Below the pieces are notes generated by a model. That model ran no database searches and was not told the DNA's origin. It saw only the letters and a program-made list of their open reading frames with translations. Source: Paenibacillus sp. (GTDB lineage Bacteria; Bacillota; Bacilli; Paenibacillales; YIM-B00363). From it: a stretch of DNA of 64,000 nucleotides. Each line of letters starts with the position of its first letter. Position 1 is the first letter of the stretch. Made by a program: the position numbers and the translations under genes. Below, one piece after another: positions 25,279-33,390 of this stretch. The DNA lies in contig NZ_JAPSKE010000010.1 of the NCBI RefSeq assembly GCF_031177825.1, positions 62,001 through 126,000 of the forward strand. Direction: 5' to 3'.

Positions 25279-27297
25279 TCATTGCAATAAATTATCCAGC
25301 AGTTCGCTAAATTCCGGCTTCGCCCATATCAACTCGTCGTTAGCTTCTTGATCGGTGCCCCGGAAGATGTAATGCACCTTGATCACATCGTCTTCGTAGA
25401 AGGTCTTCAAGTCCCCGTTATACTCTTGATACAATGCCAGCCACTGTCGAAGCTCGCGGTACTCCCGTTCCTTGCGTTCGTATTCCGGGGCCAGCGCATT
25501 ATAAATGCTTAGTCGAGGATCGTGACGGTACACTTGTTTTTCCTCGATGATATAAATGTGGTATGCGATGTTGCCGTCCGGCTCCGTCTCGTCGGTCCGG
25601 GTCAGCGGAAACTTCCTGGGATCGAAATCCTTGATCAACGTACCGATGTAATCGTGTACGCCGGTACCGTAAGTGAGAGAATACCCTTCGCTTTGCGAGT
25701 ACACGACCCAGGTCATCGGCAGATGCCGCTTCGCGATCGAGACGTATTGCGTCGCCGAGCTGTCCCACATCATCTTATACGGGATAATCGGCTTCAGTCC
25801 GCCGGCGAACCCGAGGCCGCCGACGATCGCCGCGCACGAGACGACGTGAACGGCAGCCGCGATGCGGCCCTCGTCCGGCAACACCGCCTTCCAGACGGCG
25901 TACCATACGATGCCGAACGCCAGACAGGTTGCTACGGTCCAGACGCTCTCGCTTCGCGTGGCCAGGACGACGCTTTGACTGACCGGTCCGCCGTAAGCGT
26001 AAAGCATGAAACAAGCCAACCCGAACAACGTTGCGAACCGATAGACCCTTCGTTCGCCGCGGGGCGCGACCAAGCTCCATAGGGCAAGGGCGGCGATGCA
26101 GGCGAGCCCGGCGTAATCCCAACCGTTGAGGGGCGGGGGATCGATCTTCGCCGTCTCCGCTAAGAAGCTCGACGACGAGCCGTGGAACGACTTCCCGATG
26201 ATCAGGCCATACGCGAGGGGGACGATCGACACGATGACGCAAGCGACGCCGGCGATCGCGCCCGTCCAAAACCGTCTTCTCCCTTCCTCTCCCGCCGTCA
26301 GCCCCAGCAGCATCAAGATTCCTAGCCCCAACCCGCCGTACGCGAACGCGATCGTGTGCGACAGGCCCATGACGGCGCAGCCCGCGGCGCCTGCCCATAG
26401 CGCGTGTTTCGAGCCGTTCTCGAAGTACCGGAAGAAGAAGTACAACGTCGGCAATAGAAATAACAGCGCATATTCCTGCGGGATCGTCGCCGCCTGACGT
26501 TCCCAATCGCCTCCGTGCAGCGCGGTGCCGGCCAGTCCGTACGCAGCCGCTCCCGCAAGCGCGGCCCAGCGGCCTCCGGTCAGGCGCGATATCATGAAGT
26601 ACAGACCGAATACGATCAGCAATGTGTTGACACCGCCCGTATACTTCAGCACGTAGATCGCATTGATCGCGGCGAATTTTTGCAGATACGACATCATGAT
26701 AAACATGCCTTGCGGGTAGACGCCGTCATGGAACAGCTCGCGCATGCTAATATATTTCGTCCAGGCCAGAATGACGGCTCCGTCCGACATCGAAGGCGCG
26801 GCGCTCGTGAATGCGTCGTACAGCCGCACGAAGCCCGACATGCCGAACACGGCGATCGTTAGCACGCCGGCAGCTGCGGCCGTGAACGTCGTCTTCGGCA
26901 GGCGAACACGCTTGTCCGTGAACACGCGTTTGCCCCGTAAATATTTCCACCCGAGCTTCATACGGAACGCGATTTCGAGGAAATCGTAAAACTTCGCGCC
27001 AAGTTCCGTCAACGCGTCGCCGCGTTTGCTTCGATGCTTCGGCAGCACGTACGATCGGAGAATTAAGAACGTAAGTACTGCGAGAATCGACAACACCTCG
27101 AACAGCTTGGTTACGACTAATACGTATGCGATCACGATATAGAGGAACGTCATTCGCATGGCATTCGAGACGATCCGCTCCAGCTTATCCGGGGATGACG
27201 GCGAGAAAATGAATTTCGGCACGAGAATCAGAAGAAGCCAGAAGGCGAATACGTAGTGTCCCATATGGAACAGCTGATTCAGAATGCCGTCGTACAT
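25279..27297 (-). CDS. Large multi-spanning membrane protein, GT-C glycosyltransferase-like
   Basis: A 672-residue protein with ATG 27297 directly behind AAGGAGGAGGGCG. At least ten hydrophobic helices span residues 10-490, followed by a soluble C-terminal domain (about 500-672) rich in Tyr, Asp and Glu. The topology, with an extracytoplasmic loop containing DAFTSAAPSMSDGAVILAW and PQGMFIMMSYLQKF, resembles oligosaccharyl/mannosyl-transferase-like GT-C proteins that use lipid-phosphate sugars. The adjacent GT2 and DUF2304 genes fit that reading. No named family was recognised with certainty. Confidence 0.65.
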   Translation of the reverse strand: MYDGILNQLFHMGHYVFAFWLLLILVPKFIFSPSSPDKLERIVSNAMRMTFLYIVIAYVLVVTKLFEVLSILAVLTFLILRSYVLPKHRSKRGDALTELGAKFYDFLEIAFRMKLGWKYLRGKRVFTDKRVRLPKTTFTAAAAGVLTIAVFGMSGFVRLYDAFTSAAPSMSDGAVILAWTKYISMRELFHDGVYPQGMFIMMSYLQKFAAINAIYVLKYTGGVNTLLIVFGLYFMISRLTGGRWAALAGAAAYGLAGTALHGGDWERQAATIPQEYALLFLLPTLYFFFRYFENGSKHALWAGAAGCAVMGLSHTIAFAYGGLGLGILMLLGLTAGEEGRRRFWTGAIAGVACVIVSIVPLAYGLIIGKSFHGSSSSFLAETAKIDPPPLNGWDYAGLACIAALALWSLVAPRGERRVYRFATLFGLACFMLYAYGGPVSQSVVLATRSESVWTVATCLAFGIVWYAVWKAVLPDEGRIAAAVHVVSCAAIVGGLGFAGGLKPIIPYKMMWDSSATQYVSIAKRHLPMTWVVYSQSEGYSLTYGTGVHDYIGTLIKDFDPRKFPLTRTDETEPDGNIAYHIYIIEEKQVYRHDPRLSIYNALAPEYERKEREYRELRQWLALYQEYNGDLKTFYEDDVIKVHYIFRGTDQEANDELIWAKPEFSELLDNLLQ

Positions 27298-27321
27298 GTC
27301 GCCCTCCTCCTTCTTCTCTCG

Positions 27322-28917
27322 CTAATTCGCCGCGTATAAGTAATAATCCAGCTTCTTGAGAACCCGTAGCATCTGTATTACCGTTAACGTCGCGAAGATG
27401 ATGGAACCGACCAATAGACCGAAGATGGCAAAATGGTATTCGAACCACCGGCTAAGCAGGAAGCCGACCGTCATGTTCGCCCCGACCGCCGGGAGGATCG
27501 ACCGATTGACCAAGTCCGCTCGGGACAGCGAAAACAGAATGACCGCGTTCATGAGCGCGACGGCAAGGATCACATAGGACGCCACGGATACGATGAAGAC
27601 GAATTCCGTCACGGTATCTTCCCGAATTAACGGTTTTCCTGCAAACTCGATATATTTTTCGTTAGCCATGAACAGGCCCTTCCAAACGACCGCGCCGCTC
27701 GCGACGGACGCCGTTACGATGACGGCCATCATCTTGTAATACACTTTGAGGAAATGCCGGTTCATCGACTCCGTCTCGGAGCCCCAGTAGCGCTTCTGCG
27801 CATCCTCCATATCCAGCATCAGCTTATGCACGATGACCTCGCTGACGCCGAGCGGAATCATTAGCGCCAACAGCGCAAAATCCAATCCCAGCTCGTATTC
27901 GCCCCGAAACCAGATGAAATACGGCATATACCACTCGTGCGCCGACCATGCATTGATCCGATCGACGAACAAGAAGTAAAAGTACAGGAAGCCATATAAG
28001 AAATACGGCATGACCGAGTAAATGGTAATCGACATTCGCGGCAGCTGCGGAGCGATGCCCTTCTCCTCTTTCCGCTCCGCCAATCGAAAGTAGTGCACGA
28101 CTAAGACCATGCCGACGACGGATACGAAAAAGATCGAAATCAACTGGGAGAATATGATATCCAGCGGCGTATAACTCATCAATATATAGACGAGAATAAT
28201 GCCTAAAATGATTAATCCGGTAAACGTCAGTTCTCTTCGTAAAATATACATGACCGTCACGGACAGCCAGATCGACGTGAGAAAGAAAAAATACAAAACG
28301 ATATAGATAAACATGTTCGACGGGAAGATGTTAAACACCAGGTTAAATCCGTAAATCAAGACGCAGGTAATCAGACAAGTGATATAACCCAGCCGAATAA
28401 ACTTGAAGGTGACCTTCCGCCCCATGTTGTAATACCCTTGAAATAAGTAAAAGAAGCCCCTTCGAGCGATCGCTTGCGTGTACCCGCCGACCACAATAAA
28501 GCTAAGAATCGTACCGATCGCGATGCACGTCGCCAGCTCGACGCTAAGAAACTCGTACGACCAAAGAGAGAACTTCAACGTCAGCATCGATAACACCGAT
28601 ATCGCCATCGGCAAGGCGAAGATTACGCCTCGTAAGAAGCTCTTGGACAGTTCGACGATCATGTACTTCAGATCCCGCTTCGGAGGGGGCTCGAACGGGG
28701 TGACGACGACGCGTTGCTGGATTTGCTCCCAGATCGCGTCGGCCAGCTCGAACACGTCGTGCATCCCGAATTTATCTCCGACCCGGCCGTCATTCCAACC
28801 CATCGATTCCAATAAAGCGGCGACCTCGTAACGATCCTCCGGGAACATGTTCCGCTTTTGCACATCCCCTACGATGCGGTCGAACAGCTCGGCGCGCGAT
28901 TCGAATTCGACGATCAT
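27322..28917 (-). CDS. PelG-like multi-spanning exopolysaccharide transporter
   Basis: A 531-residue membrane protein with ATG overlapping the preceding stop (ATGA). A soluble N-terminal region of about 95 residues precedes some twelve transmembrane helices. The helix layout and segments such as FLFVDRINAWS and GEYELGLDFALLALMIPLG recall PelG, the MOP-superfamily transporter of the Pel polysaccharide, which is usually about 450 residues. The extra N-terminal domain is unusual. Co-occurrence with a PelF-type glycosyltransferase supports the assignment; a profile search is needed for certainty. Confidence 0.6.
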   Translation of the reverse strand: MIVEFESRAELFDRIVGDVQKRNMFPEDRYEVAALLESMGWNDGRVGDKFGMHDVFELADAIWEQIQQRVVVTPFEPPPKRDLKYMIVELSKSFLRGVIFALPMAISVLSMLTLKFSLWSYEFLSVELATCIAIGTILSFIVVGGYTQAIARRGFFYLFQGYYNMGRKVTFKFIRLGYITCLITCVLIYGFNLVFNIFPSNMFIYIVLYFFFLTSIWLSVTVMYILRRELTFTGLIILGIILVYILMSYTPLDIIFSQLISIFFVSVVGMVLVVHYFRLAERKEEKGIAPQLPRMSITIYSVMPYFLYGFLYFYFLFVDRINAWSAHEWYMPYFIWFRGEYELGLDFALLALMIPLGVSEVIVHKLMLDMEDAQKRYWGSETESMNRHFLKVYYKMMAVIVTASVASGAVVWKGLFMANEKYIEFAGKPLIREDTVTEFVFIVSVASYVILAVALMNAVILFSLSRADLVNRSILPAVGANMTVGFLLSRWFEYHFAIFGLLVGSIIFATLTVIQMLRVLKKLDYYLYAAN

Positions 28918-30389
28918 ACTTCCCCGCCCTCGATAGGAACGATCATATGGATAATAAGCTCCGGCAGCTTCCCTTCCTTATCCGCCTCCTGTACGATCGC
29001 CGGCGTAATGCGTTGGTTTTTGTTAACGATTACCCTGCCGTCGTAGCCGTGCAGCGTTTCGCCCGCCAGCTTGCCGACGATGTAGCGATTTCGAATCGAT
29101 AAAATTTCTTCCGTCAGCGCTGGGCTTTCCCGACTTGGCTCCTCCCCGGGCGACGGCCGTCTCGGAGAAGCGGCGATGACGCGATCCGGGGGAGGCGAAG
29201 GGAGAGAAGCGGTTTCCGACCTGCGAGAAGGCGCATCGGCGGGGGATGAAGGCATATCGAAAAAGTCCGATTTCCGCTCGAAACCTCCGTCGCTCACGAT
29301 CTCCTCGCGATCGTCGCCCGCCGCCTCCGCGGTGTCCCCGACGTCTAAATACTCATTCATATCGCCCCAGAAGCCGGATGGCTTCGCAGGCGATCGAGAC
29401 GCACGACGCATTTCGTTCTTGCGTGCCGGAGTTCGCTTCGAGGGCGGTGCGACCGGAGCGGACGCCCCCCAGGACGACACGGCGGCCAACTCCAAGTTTT
29501 CCCGAGTGTCTTCGCGGCTTGCGCGGGCGTGCTCCGACTCCCGCCTCTCCGCGAGATCCGCCGCTTCGCGGCGTTCGAGTTCGAGCGCTTCGACCGCCGG
29601 CTCCGCCTTCGTCTGCGCTTCGCGACGGTCGTCTTCCCGGGCCGCCGGCTTGAGACGATCCGTACCCGCTGCGTCCTCCGCCGCCTCCGAACCTTCCGTC
29701 TCCGTCTTCCGTTCCTCTACGATCTTGCGAAGCTTGAATTGAATCACCTTCGCCCGTCTTTGGAGCGCCTCCAATTCCTCTTCATGAAGCTCCGCCGGAG
29801 TCGGCGCCTCGTCCGCATCTTCTTCGAGCAACGACGCTTGATCAGCGTCTCGCTCCTCCTGAACCTTGGTGGCCGCAACCTCGTAGAACGAAGCTCCCGC
29901 CGAATCCTCGGCCGACGGATCGACGCCTTCCTCCTCGATCGTATCGAGCTCGCGATCCATCCTGCCGACTTTGCGGACAAGCTCTTTCAGCTCCTCGAGC
30001 AGCGATTGGAACGTCTCCTCGTAACGCGCGCTTTGCGCTTCGATGCGCTCTATGCGCTTCCGATGCCGTTCTTCTTCCGCCTTCATCCGGTCCCCGATCG
30101 ATTTCGCCTCGGCTTCGCCCAACGCGCGAATCGCCTTCTTACTCGCCGCAAGACGCTCCGCCGCCGCTTGGTACAGCGCGTCCGTCCGTCGTCGATCCGC
30201 GAGCTCCGCCTCGAGAACCGCCGCTTCCCGCTTCAACGCAGCGTTCAGCTTCTCTTGCGACTCCACCTGATCGCGCAGTTCCTCGACGGACTGTTGCTGG
30301 TATTGCTTAAGCTTTCTGATAAAGTCCGTCGTCTTCCTGGGATGCAGGCCGAACAGCTTGCGTTTCGTCTCCCGCTTCCATTCGCTCAT
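28914..30389 (-). CDS. DivIVA-like coiled-coil protein with conserved C-terminal module
   Basis: A 491-residue cytoplasmic protein with no signal peptide. ATG 30389 follows GGAGGAAGAGAGG and lies inside the previous gene, giving an 83-nt overlap. The N-terminus (LFGLHPRKTTDFIRKLKQYQ) resembles the DivIVA/GpsB head that precedes coiled coils. Coiled coil runs to about residue 230, then an acidic Pro/Ala/Ser-rich linker. The last 65 residues form a compact module (YIVGKLAGETLHGYDGRVIV, KLPELIIHMIVP). It is likely a scaffold that places the polysaccharide machinery on the membrane; the function is inferred. Confidence 0.65.
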   Translation of the reverse strand: MSEWKRETKRKLFGLHPRKTTDFIRKLKQYQQQSVEELRDQVESQEKLNAALKREAAVLEAELADRRRTDALYQAAAERLAASKKAIRALGEAEAKSIGDRMKAEEERHRKRIERIEAQSARYEETFQSLLEELKELVRKVGRMDRELDTIEEEGVDPSAEDSAGASFYEVAATKVQEERDADQASLLEEDADEAPTPAELHEEELEALQRRAKVIQFKLRKIVEERKTETEGSEAAEDAAGTDRLKPAAREDDRREAQTKAEPAVEALELERREAADLAERRESEHARASREDTRENLELAAVSSWGASAPVAPPSKRTPARKNEMRRASRSPAKPSGFWGDMNEYLDVGDTAEAAGDDREEIVSDGGFERKSDFFDMPSSPADAPSRRSETASLPSPPPDRVIAASPRRPSPGEEPSRESPALTEEILSIRNRYIVGKLAGETLHGYDGRVIVNKNQRITPAIVQEADKEGKLPELIIHMIVPIEGGEV

Positions 30390-30798
30390 GCCTCTCTTCC
30401 TCCCCTCCCGTCTGCGCTTTCTCCTCGAGCCACCCGCTCAGTTCCGCTTTGATCCGGGACAAGGCGGATTCCTGTCTCTCCGCGACGACCGCTTCATCCG
30501 ACTTCATACGCGCCGCCGATAGGTCCCGCATCCTCTTCGCTTCCAACACGTCCTCCGTCGCCGCGAAATGCACTTCCATCAGCTGCTTTGCCATTTCTTC
30601 GCCTCGATCCGGCGCTTCCAGCTCTCGCCGCAGCCGAGCGACCGTCTTCTCCAACTCCGTATGTTCCCGCTTCAATCGATCGAGCTCGCTTCGGAGTACC
30701 GAGCACGCCGCTTCGTGGTCGGCGTTCAAGCGCGCCACCGCGCGCTCTACCGAATCCGGCTCATATCCCCATAAGGATCTCTTCGTCACCTTGATCAC
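30307..30798 (-). CDS. Short DivIVA-like coiled-coil protein
   Basis: A 163-residue protein with GTG start 30798 behind GGAGGAGGGG. KRSLWGYEPDSVERAVARLN matches the DivIVA/GpsB-type N-terminal motif (K-x-GY-x3-VD-x-FL); it is followed by a continuous coiled coil to about residue 120 and an acidic tail. The 3' end overlaps the next coiled-coil gene by 83 nt in another frame. It sits 41 nt after the PelF-type gene. A pair of DivIVA-like proteins inside a polysaccharide operon suggests spatial control of secretion. Confidence 0.65.
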   Translation of the reverse strand: MIKVTKRSLWGYEPDSVERAVARLNADHEAACSVLRSELDRLKREHTELEKTVARLRRELEAPDRGEEMAKQLMEVHFAATEDVLEAKRMRDLSAARMKSDEAVVAERQESALSRIKAELSGWLEEKAQTGGEEERHERMEAGDETQAVRPASQEDDGLYQKA

Positions 30799-30839
30799 GG
30801 TATCCCCTCCTCCAGTTTGCCGCGGCTCGCTCGACGCTC

Positions 30840-32618
30840 TTACGCCGTCCTGTTTTTGCCGGCCACCAATTCCATGTAGGCCTCATACTTATAAAGTTCT
30901 TGGAATGCACGGTCGTGATCTCCGATCCGGTTGAACGCCTGCGCGATCTCTGCCAGCAAGACCGGCGCCAGCACGGAATCCGGCTGCATCCACAACGCCT
31001 TCTGGAATAACGCGATCGCCTTCTGGTCGAAGCCATGCGCCGCAAGCGCGTATCCCTTCTCCATGTAGGCTTTCTGCTCGGCGACCACCGATATCCGAGC
31101 CGCGGGCCGCTCTGCGCTTTCGCTCGCCGCGGCCGCCGGAAGCCGTTCTTCCGCCCGCGCCGCGAGTTTGACATAACTCTTGAAATGAAGCTCAAGCACC
31201 CGATCCAATGTAAACAAGCTTAGTGCGCGTTGGCGGGCTTCCCGTCCCAACTCCACGGCTAATTCCCGATTGCGCAGCAGCTTCTCGAAGCCATCCGCCA
31301 TCGCCCGAGGGTCCCGAGGCTGTACGAGCACGCCCGTATCCGCAAGCGCCTCCTTCACGCCGCCGACGTCCGTCGCGACGACCGGCTTTCCCGTCATCAT
31401 CCCTTCGACGACGGAGTACGGGAACGCTTCGGAAATACTCGACAAGGCGATGACGTCGCCGCTCTGATACGCCGCCGAAGTATTGCTCGTGTGTCCGGCG
31501 AAAATAAAGCTGTTGCCGAGCTGCAGTTCTTCCTTCAGCGCTAGACATTGTTCGTAATATTGCGGGACCGATACCGAGCCGTATACGACGAACTTCGCCT
31601 CCGGCATTCGCTCCCTCAACAACGCCGCGGCATGCATGAAGGTCATGATATCTTTGATCGGATCGATCCTCGCGACCATCACCACGGTCGGAACAGGTTG
31701 CGGAGCGCCGGCCGCTTCCGCGAACACCCGTTGATCCACGCCGTTATAGATAACCTTCACTTGGGACAGCGGAACGCCGAAGCGGGTCTCCCATCTCATA
31801 TTGTACTGACAAACCGGCGACACTTGATCCGCGAAGGCGTAGTTCAGCGTCGTAACGGATTGAACCAACCGAATCAAGAAAGTGCTTAAGAACGAAGAGT
31901 ATCCGTTCCTCGATAACGACAAGTACTGCTCCCGCAAATACACGCCATGCTCGGTCAACAAGTATGGCGTATTGTTCGCAAGCTTCGACAGCACGCATGG
32001 AATGCCGCAAAACGCCGCAGCGGAGGAGTGCGTCACATGCGCCTCCGGCAACGGCGTGTTCAATATATTTAAGAAACGATAAACCCAACCGAGACTTTGG
32101 CTCAAGCCGAAGATGTCCGGTTGCCCCAATCGATTGTCCTTGTCTCCGGCGGCTTTGAGAATGATTTCCTTGTATACGTTCCAAGTGAGTTCCGATTTGA
32201 ACGTCGCTTTGTACTCGTAATATTTGAAATACTCATGCATCTGCAGGAGCAATCTGCCGAAGCGTTCAGGATTTTTGCTCTGGGCTAGAATTTCAAGGAT
32301 CAACTCGCGGAACAAGGGGATGAAACGTTTTCCGATATCCTCCGGCAAAGTACTCTTCTTTAGCTTATATATATGAGAAAACGGCGTCTCCAAATGCTCC
32401 GCCGGTTCTTCCGTCCCCCACAACGGCATCTTGATCAGAGCGTCCTGATTCGATAGCCTGAACTTCTGCGTAACGAATGGATTCATGAGTACGCTAAAGA
32501 TGATGTAATCCACGGAACGCATCTTTTGGATGAGGATGTCGCACCAAGTGCTAACGCCGCCTTGATGAAACGGATACGTCCCTTCCGTGGCAAGCAATAC
32601 TTTTATTTTGTCACTCAT
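30840..32618 (-). CDS. pelF: PelF-type GT4 glycosyltransferase with C-terminal TPR
   Basis: ATG 32618 follows GGTGG; upstream in-frame Met codons overlap the promoter. The product has 592 residues. VLLATEGTYPFHQGGVSTW matches the PelF N-terminal signature (LLxEGTWPYxxGGVSSW). The GT-B C-domain has VVMVARIDPIKDI and SSISEAFPYSVVEGMMTGKP with the E-x7-E donor site. Residues about 515-590 form a TPR-like segment (AIALFQKALWMQPDSVLAP). PelF polymerises a UDP-HexNAc-derived chain in the cytoplasm. Pseudomonas PelF lacks the TPR, whereas PelE carries TPRs, so this may be a PelF-PelE-like fusion. First gene of the 16-kb operon. Confidence 0.85.
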   Translation of the reverse strand: MSDKIKVLLATEGTYPFHQGGVSTWCDILIQKMRSVDYIIFSVLMNPFVTQKFRLSNQDALIKMPLWGTEEPAEHLETPFSHIYKLKKSTLPEDIGKRFIPLFRELILEILAQSKNPERFGRLLLQMHEYFKYYEYKATFKSELTWNVYKEIILKAAGDKDNRLGQPDIFGLSQSLGWVYRFLNILNTPLPEAHVTHSSAAAFCGIPCVLSKLANNTPYLLTEHGVYLREQYLSLSRNGYSSFLSTFLIRLVQSVTTLNYAFADQVSPVCQYNMRWETRFGVPLSQVKVIYNGVDQRVFAEAAGAPQPVPTVVMVARIDPIKDIMTFMHAAALLRERMPEAKFVVYGSVSVPQYYEQCLALKEELQLGNSFIFAGHTSNTSAAYQSGDVIALSSISEAFPYSVVEGMMTGKPVVATDVGGVKEALADTGVLVQPRDPRAMADGFEKLLRNRELAVELGREARQRALSLFTLDRVLELHFKSYVKLAARAEERLPAAAASESAERPAARISVVAEQKAYMEKGYALAAHGFDQKAIALFQKALWMQPDSVLAPVLLAEIAQAFNRIGDHDRAFQELYKYEAYMELVAGKNRTA

Positions 32619-32637
32619 TCGTAACCACCGCAATCTC

Positions 32638-32666
32638 ATTATATGCAAGCCAATTGTGAAGAGCAA
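32638..32666 (-). promoter_or_regulatory. Promoter of the 14-gene exopolysaccharide operon
   Basis: Minus-strand TTGCTC (32666-32661) and TATAAT (32643-32638) with a 17-nt spacer. The start codon is 20 nt beyond the -10, leaving a leader of only about 13 nt. Confidence 0.65.
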
Positions 32667-32730
32667 AGTAAAAACAGGTCTTTAGCACTAACTTCAAGTT
32701 TGGAATGAATGTAGAAAAAATTACAACGCT

Positions 32731-32758
32731 GTCGGATTAAGTCGAGACCGAATCCGAC
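32731..32758. promoter_or_regulatory. Unassigned inverted repeat upstream of the exopolysaccharide promoter
   Basis: GTCGGATT and AATCCGAC form an 8-bp perfect inverted repeat with a 12-nt centre, 65 bp upstream of the -35. It could be an activator site. No T-run follows on either side, so a terminator is less likely. The rest of the AT-rich 32667-32853 stretch shows nothing else recognisable. Confidence 0.4.
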
Positions 32759-32853
32759 TCGCATAGCACATCTGGGCCTAATTATACAATACTCTACTAT
32801 ACAATTTCTGAACATGAGAAGATTCATGGAAAATGCGACAGTTCGACAAATGC

Positions 32854-32885
32854 AAAAAGCCCTTACCGATGACTTCGGTAAGGGC
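32854..32885 (-). terminator. Intrinsic terminator of the tRNA array
   Basis: Minus strand: GCCCTTACCGA pairs with TCGGTAAGGGC, followed by TTTTT. It ends transcription about 12 nt after tRNA-Leu and separates the tRNAs from the exopolysaccharide operon. Confidence 0.9.
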
Positions 32886-32896
32886 CTTCTGCGATA

Positions 32897-32978
32897 TGCG
32901 GTCGGAGGGATTTGAACCCTCACGCCCAGTGGGCACTACCCCCTCAAGATAGCGTGTCTGCCGTTCCACCACGACCGC
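32897..32978 (-). tRNA. tRNA-Leu (anticodon GAG), no encoded CCA
   Basis: An 82-nt body identical to the gene at 15988-16069, with anticodon loop TTGAGGG. The discriminator A is followed by TATCGC, so CCA must be added after transcription. Confidence 0.95.
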
Positions 32979-33009
32979 GCGTAACTACATATATAATGAG
33001 GAAAAAAAG

Positions 33010-33082
33010 TGAGCCATGAAGGACTCGAACCTTCGACACCCTGATTAAAAGTCAGGTGCTCTACCGACTGAGCTAATGGCTC
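33010..33082 (-). tRNA. tRNA-Lys (anticodon TTT)
   Basis: Acceptor GAGCCAT/ATGGCTC, anticodon loop CTTTTAA (TTT), T-loop GGTTCGAGTCC. A full cloverleaf of 73 nt; CCA is not encoded. Confidence 0.95.
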
Positions 33083-33088
33083 ATGCAA

Positions 33089-33163
33089 TGGTGACCCGTA
33101 GGGGATTCGAACCCCTGTTACCTCCGTGAAAGGGAGGTGTCTTAACCCCTTGACCAACGGGCC
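33089..33163 (-). tRNA. tRNA-Glu (anticodon TTC), CCA encoded
   Basis: Acceptor GGCCCGT/ACGGGTC with one G-T pair, anticodon loop CTTTCAC (TTC), T-loop GGTTCGAATCC, then A-CCA. Confidence 0.95.
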
Positions 33164-33186
33164 TTGTTTTTGTGACAACAAAAATG

Positions 33187-33215
33187 ATTATAGCAGGTAC
33201 TTGTCCGTTGCGCAA
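33187..33215 (-). promoter_or_regulatory. Promoter of the Glu-Lys-Leu tRNA genes
   Basis: Minus-strand TTGCGC (33215-33210), 17-nt spacer, TATAAT (33192-33187). It lies between the terminator of the Asn-Ser pair and tRNA-Glu, so the array is two transcription units. Confidence 0.75.
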
Positions 33216-33245
33216 GCCCCCTTTTTCATTTTTTCGTCGTGAAAA

Positions 33246-33274
33246 CAAAAAAAAGACCGCCCCGAAGGACGGCC
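33246..33274 (-). terminator. Intrinsic terminator after tRNA-Ser
   Basis: Minus-strand stem GGCCGTCC-TTCG-GGGCGGTC followed by eight or nine T residues. Confidence 0.85.
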
Positions 33275-33290
33275 GTTCGTTGTCGTTGAA

Positions 33291-33381
33291 TGGCGGAGAG
33301 AGAGGGATTCGAACCCTCGCACCGTTTACACAGTCTAACCCCTTAGCAGAGGGTCCCCTTGAGCCACTTGGGTATCTCTCC
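33291..33381 (-). tRNA. tRNA-Ser (anticodon GCT), CCA encoded
   Basis: A 91-nt class II tRNA: acceptor GGAGAGA/TCTCTCC, anticodon loop CTGCTAA (GCT), long variable arm, discriminator G, then CCA. Confidence 0.95.
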
Positions 33382-33390
33382 AAATAAAAA

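Noticed and set aside
16237..32618. Search for PelD, PelE, PelB or a GGDEF cyclase in the operon
   Set aside because: No GGDEF-like motif, outer-membrane porin or separate TPR membrane protein was found; only the TPR tail of the GT4 enzyme was seen.
16070..32896. Integrase or transposase between the two identical tRNA-Leu genes
   Set aside because: All space is taken by the 14 genes and short gaps; no recombinase-like protein was recognised, so a mobile-island claim rests only on the flanking repeats.
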